From Rhodobacter sp. TJ_12 (GTDB taxonomy: Bacteria > Pseudomonadota > Alphaproteobacteria > Rhodobacterales > Rhodobacteraceae), in contig NZ_NRRD01000003.1 of assembly GCF_020023995.1 (NCBI RefSeq), positions 124,001-188,000 on the forward strand: a stretch of DNA of 64,000 nucleotides, read 5' to 3'. A model generated the notes under the pieces. That model was given only the letters and a program-made list of their open reading frames with translations, searched no databases and was not told the DNA's origin. This document shows positions 62,858 through 64,000 of this stretch, in pieces. A program made the translations under genes and the position numbers. How positions within the stretch are numbered: the first letter of the stretch is position 1; each line of letters begins with the position of its first letter.

Positions 62858-64000
62858 ATGAAAAACTCGATTCTGCTGCGTTGGCTGTCGCAGGTTTGTT
62901 TTGCAGCCGTTTTGGTTTTCTCGTTCACAGGATCGTCAAAAGCCGCGTCCTTTGATCTGCTCGAACTTTATTGGGCCAGCTCCTCGACCGGCAATATCGA
63001 CATCGACCTTCCGCTGAGCGATGTATCGCCCGGCACACCGGCGCGCTTCACCTCGAACCCGGACAATGCGACCTTTGTCAATTCGCTCTCCTCGGGCGTG
63101 CTTTATGGCAAGATCACCTGCGCCAATACCTTTTTCTGTGGCGCCAATGGCAGCACCGGATACTTTGCCCGCCGCGCGCCCACCGGCAACTCCACGATCT
63201 CAGCGGTTACCTTTGTGCTTGACCCGGGCACGGCGCTTTACAATTCCTACGGGCCCTATGTTCTGGTAGTGATCGGCGACGCCGCCACCTACGACGCGGC
63301 CTATCAATCCTTTGGCACCGTCGCCACCTCGGCCAATGCCGATGGCGCGGCGATTGCGGGCCAGCTTGACAGCTACTTCGCCCATATTGCCACGGTTTCC
63401 AGCCCCACCGTGATCGAGGGCAATGATCTGGTGCATACTGTCACCCTTTCGGGCGCGGCCTTGGGCACCGAGGTGATCAATTTCACCCGCAGCCACACCA
63501 CCACCAGCGATGCCGATCTGGGCAGCCCCAGCTTTTCCAATGGCGTCACCCTGTCAAACGGGCTTTTGTCGGTGCCCTCGGGCGTGACCAGTTTCACCGT
63601 CACCTATCCCAGCATCGATGACAGCGATATCGAAAGCGACGAAAGCTATAGCCTGTCGGTCGGCGGGATCGCCAGCAGCGGCACGATAACCGATAATGAC
63701 AGCACGCCCAGCGTAACCATTAGCACCGTGGGCGATGCGACCGAGGCCGAGGGCACGGCGCTCGCCCATCTGGTCACACTGTCGGGCCCCACCGCGGCCC
63801 CGCAAACCTTTCCCCTGACGCTGACCGATGGCACCACCACCGCCGCCGATTACGGCAGCTTCAGCTTTTCCGATGGCGTCACGCTCTCGGGCAGCACGCT
63901 CAGCGTGCCTGCCGGGGTATCCAGCTTCACCCTCACCTTGGCCGGGGCGGAAGATGAGCTGGTCGAAGGGGCCGAAGGCTACACGCTCGCGATTGACGGC
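62858..64000 (+). CDS. Exported Calx-beta-like repeat protein (3' end outside window)
   Basis: An open frame runs from the ATG at 62858 to the window end without a stop (381 codons shown). A Sec signal peptide (KNSILLRWLSQVCFAAVLVFSFTGSSKAASF) is followed by a roughly 145-residue unassigned domain with a close Cys pair (TCANTFFCG). After that come tandem Calx-beta-like repeats starting near residues 180 and 281. Both repeats have S-F-S-(N/D)-G-V-T-L-S, L-S-V-P-x-G-V-x-S-F-T and a late D-ES/EGAEGY stretch, and the first ends in DND, as in large adhesins and surface proteins. GGAG lies 8 bases before the ATG. The gap before it is the most AT-rich stretch of this end of the window. Confidence 0.8.
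   Translation, partial: MKNSILLRWLSQVCFAAVLVFSFTGSSKAASFDLLELYWASSSTGNIDIDLPLSDVSPGTPARFTSNPDNATFVNSLSSGVLYGKITCANTFFCGANGSTGYFARRAPTGNSTISAVTFVLDPGTALYNSYGPYVLVVIGDAATYDAAYQSFGTVATSANADGAAIAGQLDSYFAHIATVSSPTVIEGNDLVHTVTLSGAALGTEVINFTRSHTTTSDADLGSPSFSNGVTLSNGLLSVPSGVTSFTVTYPSIDDSDIESDESYSLSVGGIASSGTITDNDSTPSVTISTVGDATEAEGTALAHLVTLSGPTAAPQTFPLTLTDGTTTAADYGSFSFSDGVTLSGSTLSVPAGVSSFTLTLAGAEDELVEGAEGYTLAIDG

Overview
The window is about 64 kb of GC-rich (clearly over 60 percent) alphaproteobacterial chromosome, most likely from the Rhodobacteraceae (Rhodobacter, Cereibacter or a close genus). The reasons are the gene order ppiD-trpE-trpGDC-moaC-moeA-lexA-comEC-gltX-gltA, the direct-repeat LexA boxes (GAAC-N7-GAAC on the plus strand, i.e. 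GTTC-N7-GTTC) in front of lexA and uvrA, a TakP-like periplasmic protein, a TauR-controlled taurine locus, and families common in this group (DUF2125, DUF2852, DUF1269, DUF2892). I saw no rRNA, tRNA, CRISPR array, insertion sequence or phage gene. No stretch longer than 300 bases lacks a gene. The largest gaps (240 to 275 bases) lie before tpa, DUF1269, takP, lacI and the rhodanese gene, and most hold regulatory sites.

Region 1 (1-10.6 kb): the end of an aminotransferase gene, then a tightly packed run of the periplasmic folding factor ppiD, tryptophan synthesis (trpE, trpG, trpD, trpC), molybdenum cofactor synthesis (moaC, moeA) and the SOS repressor lexA. A Pro/Ala-rich deacetylase-fold protein sits on the other strand between trpE and trpG.

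Region 2 (10.6-25.8 kb): housekeeping and envelope genes. comEC, gltX and citrate synthase come first, followed by small proteins, tusA/ccdA (sulfur transfer and thiol reduction), penicillin-binding protein 1A, and the surE-pcm-nlpD cluster. The nlpD-like lipoprotein gene is frameshifted. A YidE/YbjL-type transporter closes the region.

Region 3 (25.8-37.9 kb): coaD, then a LysR regulator facing a complete lower valine pathway (mmsA, acyl-CoA dehydrogenase, 3-hydroxyisobutyryl-CoA hydrolase, mmsB). A Crp/Fnr regulator with a DUF2892 membrane protein, two small secreted proteins, SOS-controlled uvrA and a rhodanese follow.

Region 4 (37.9-47 kb): a ribose-type sugar ABC importer with a ketose 3-epimerase, a P-loop kinase and an FGGY kinase, facing a LacI repressor across an intergenic region rich in inverted repeats. 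This looks like uptake, epimerisation and phosphorylation of a ketose or related sugar.

Region 5 (47-53.4 kb): DUF2125, DUF1269 and DUF2852 proteins, the leucyl-transferase bpt, a TakP-like TRAP binding protein without its membrane partners, and a HisKA_2-type sensor kinase. The DUF2852 promoter is flanked by two related 19-bp palindromes.

Region 6 (53.4-62.7 kb): a taurine locus. tauR (MocR type) diverges from tpa-tauABC, with a TauE/SafE-type exporter and a GlxA-type regulator behind tauR, and GNAT and SDR genes downstream. The desulfonating enzyme Xsc is not in the window. At the right edge an exported protein with Calx-beta-like repeats runs off the end.

I did not find a clearly new defence, mobile or biosynthetic system. 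The best leads are the twin-palindrome promoter of the DUF2852 gene, the broken nlpD, the attenuator-like element in front of the DUF2892 gene, the epimerase/two-kinase sugar locus and the repeat protein at the edge.
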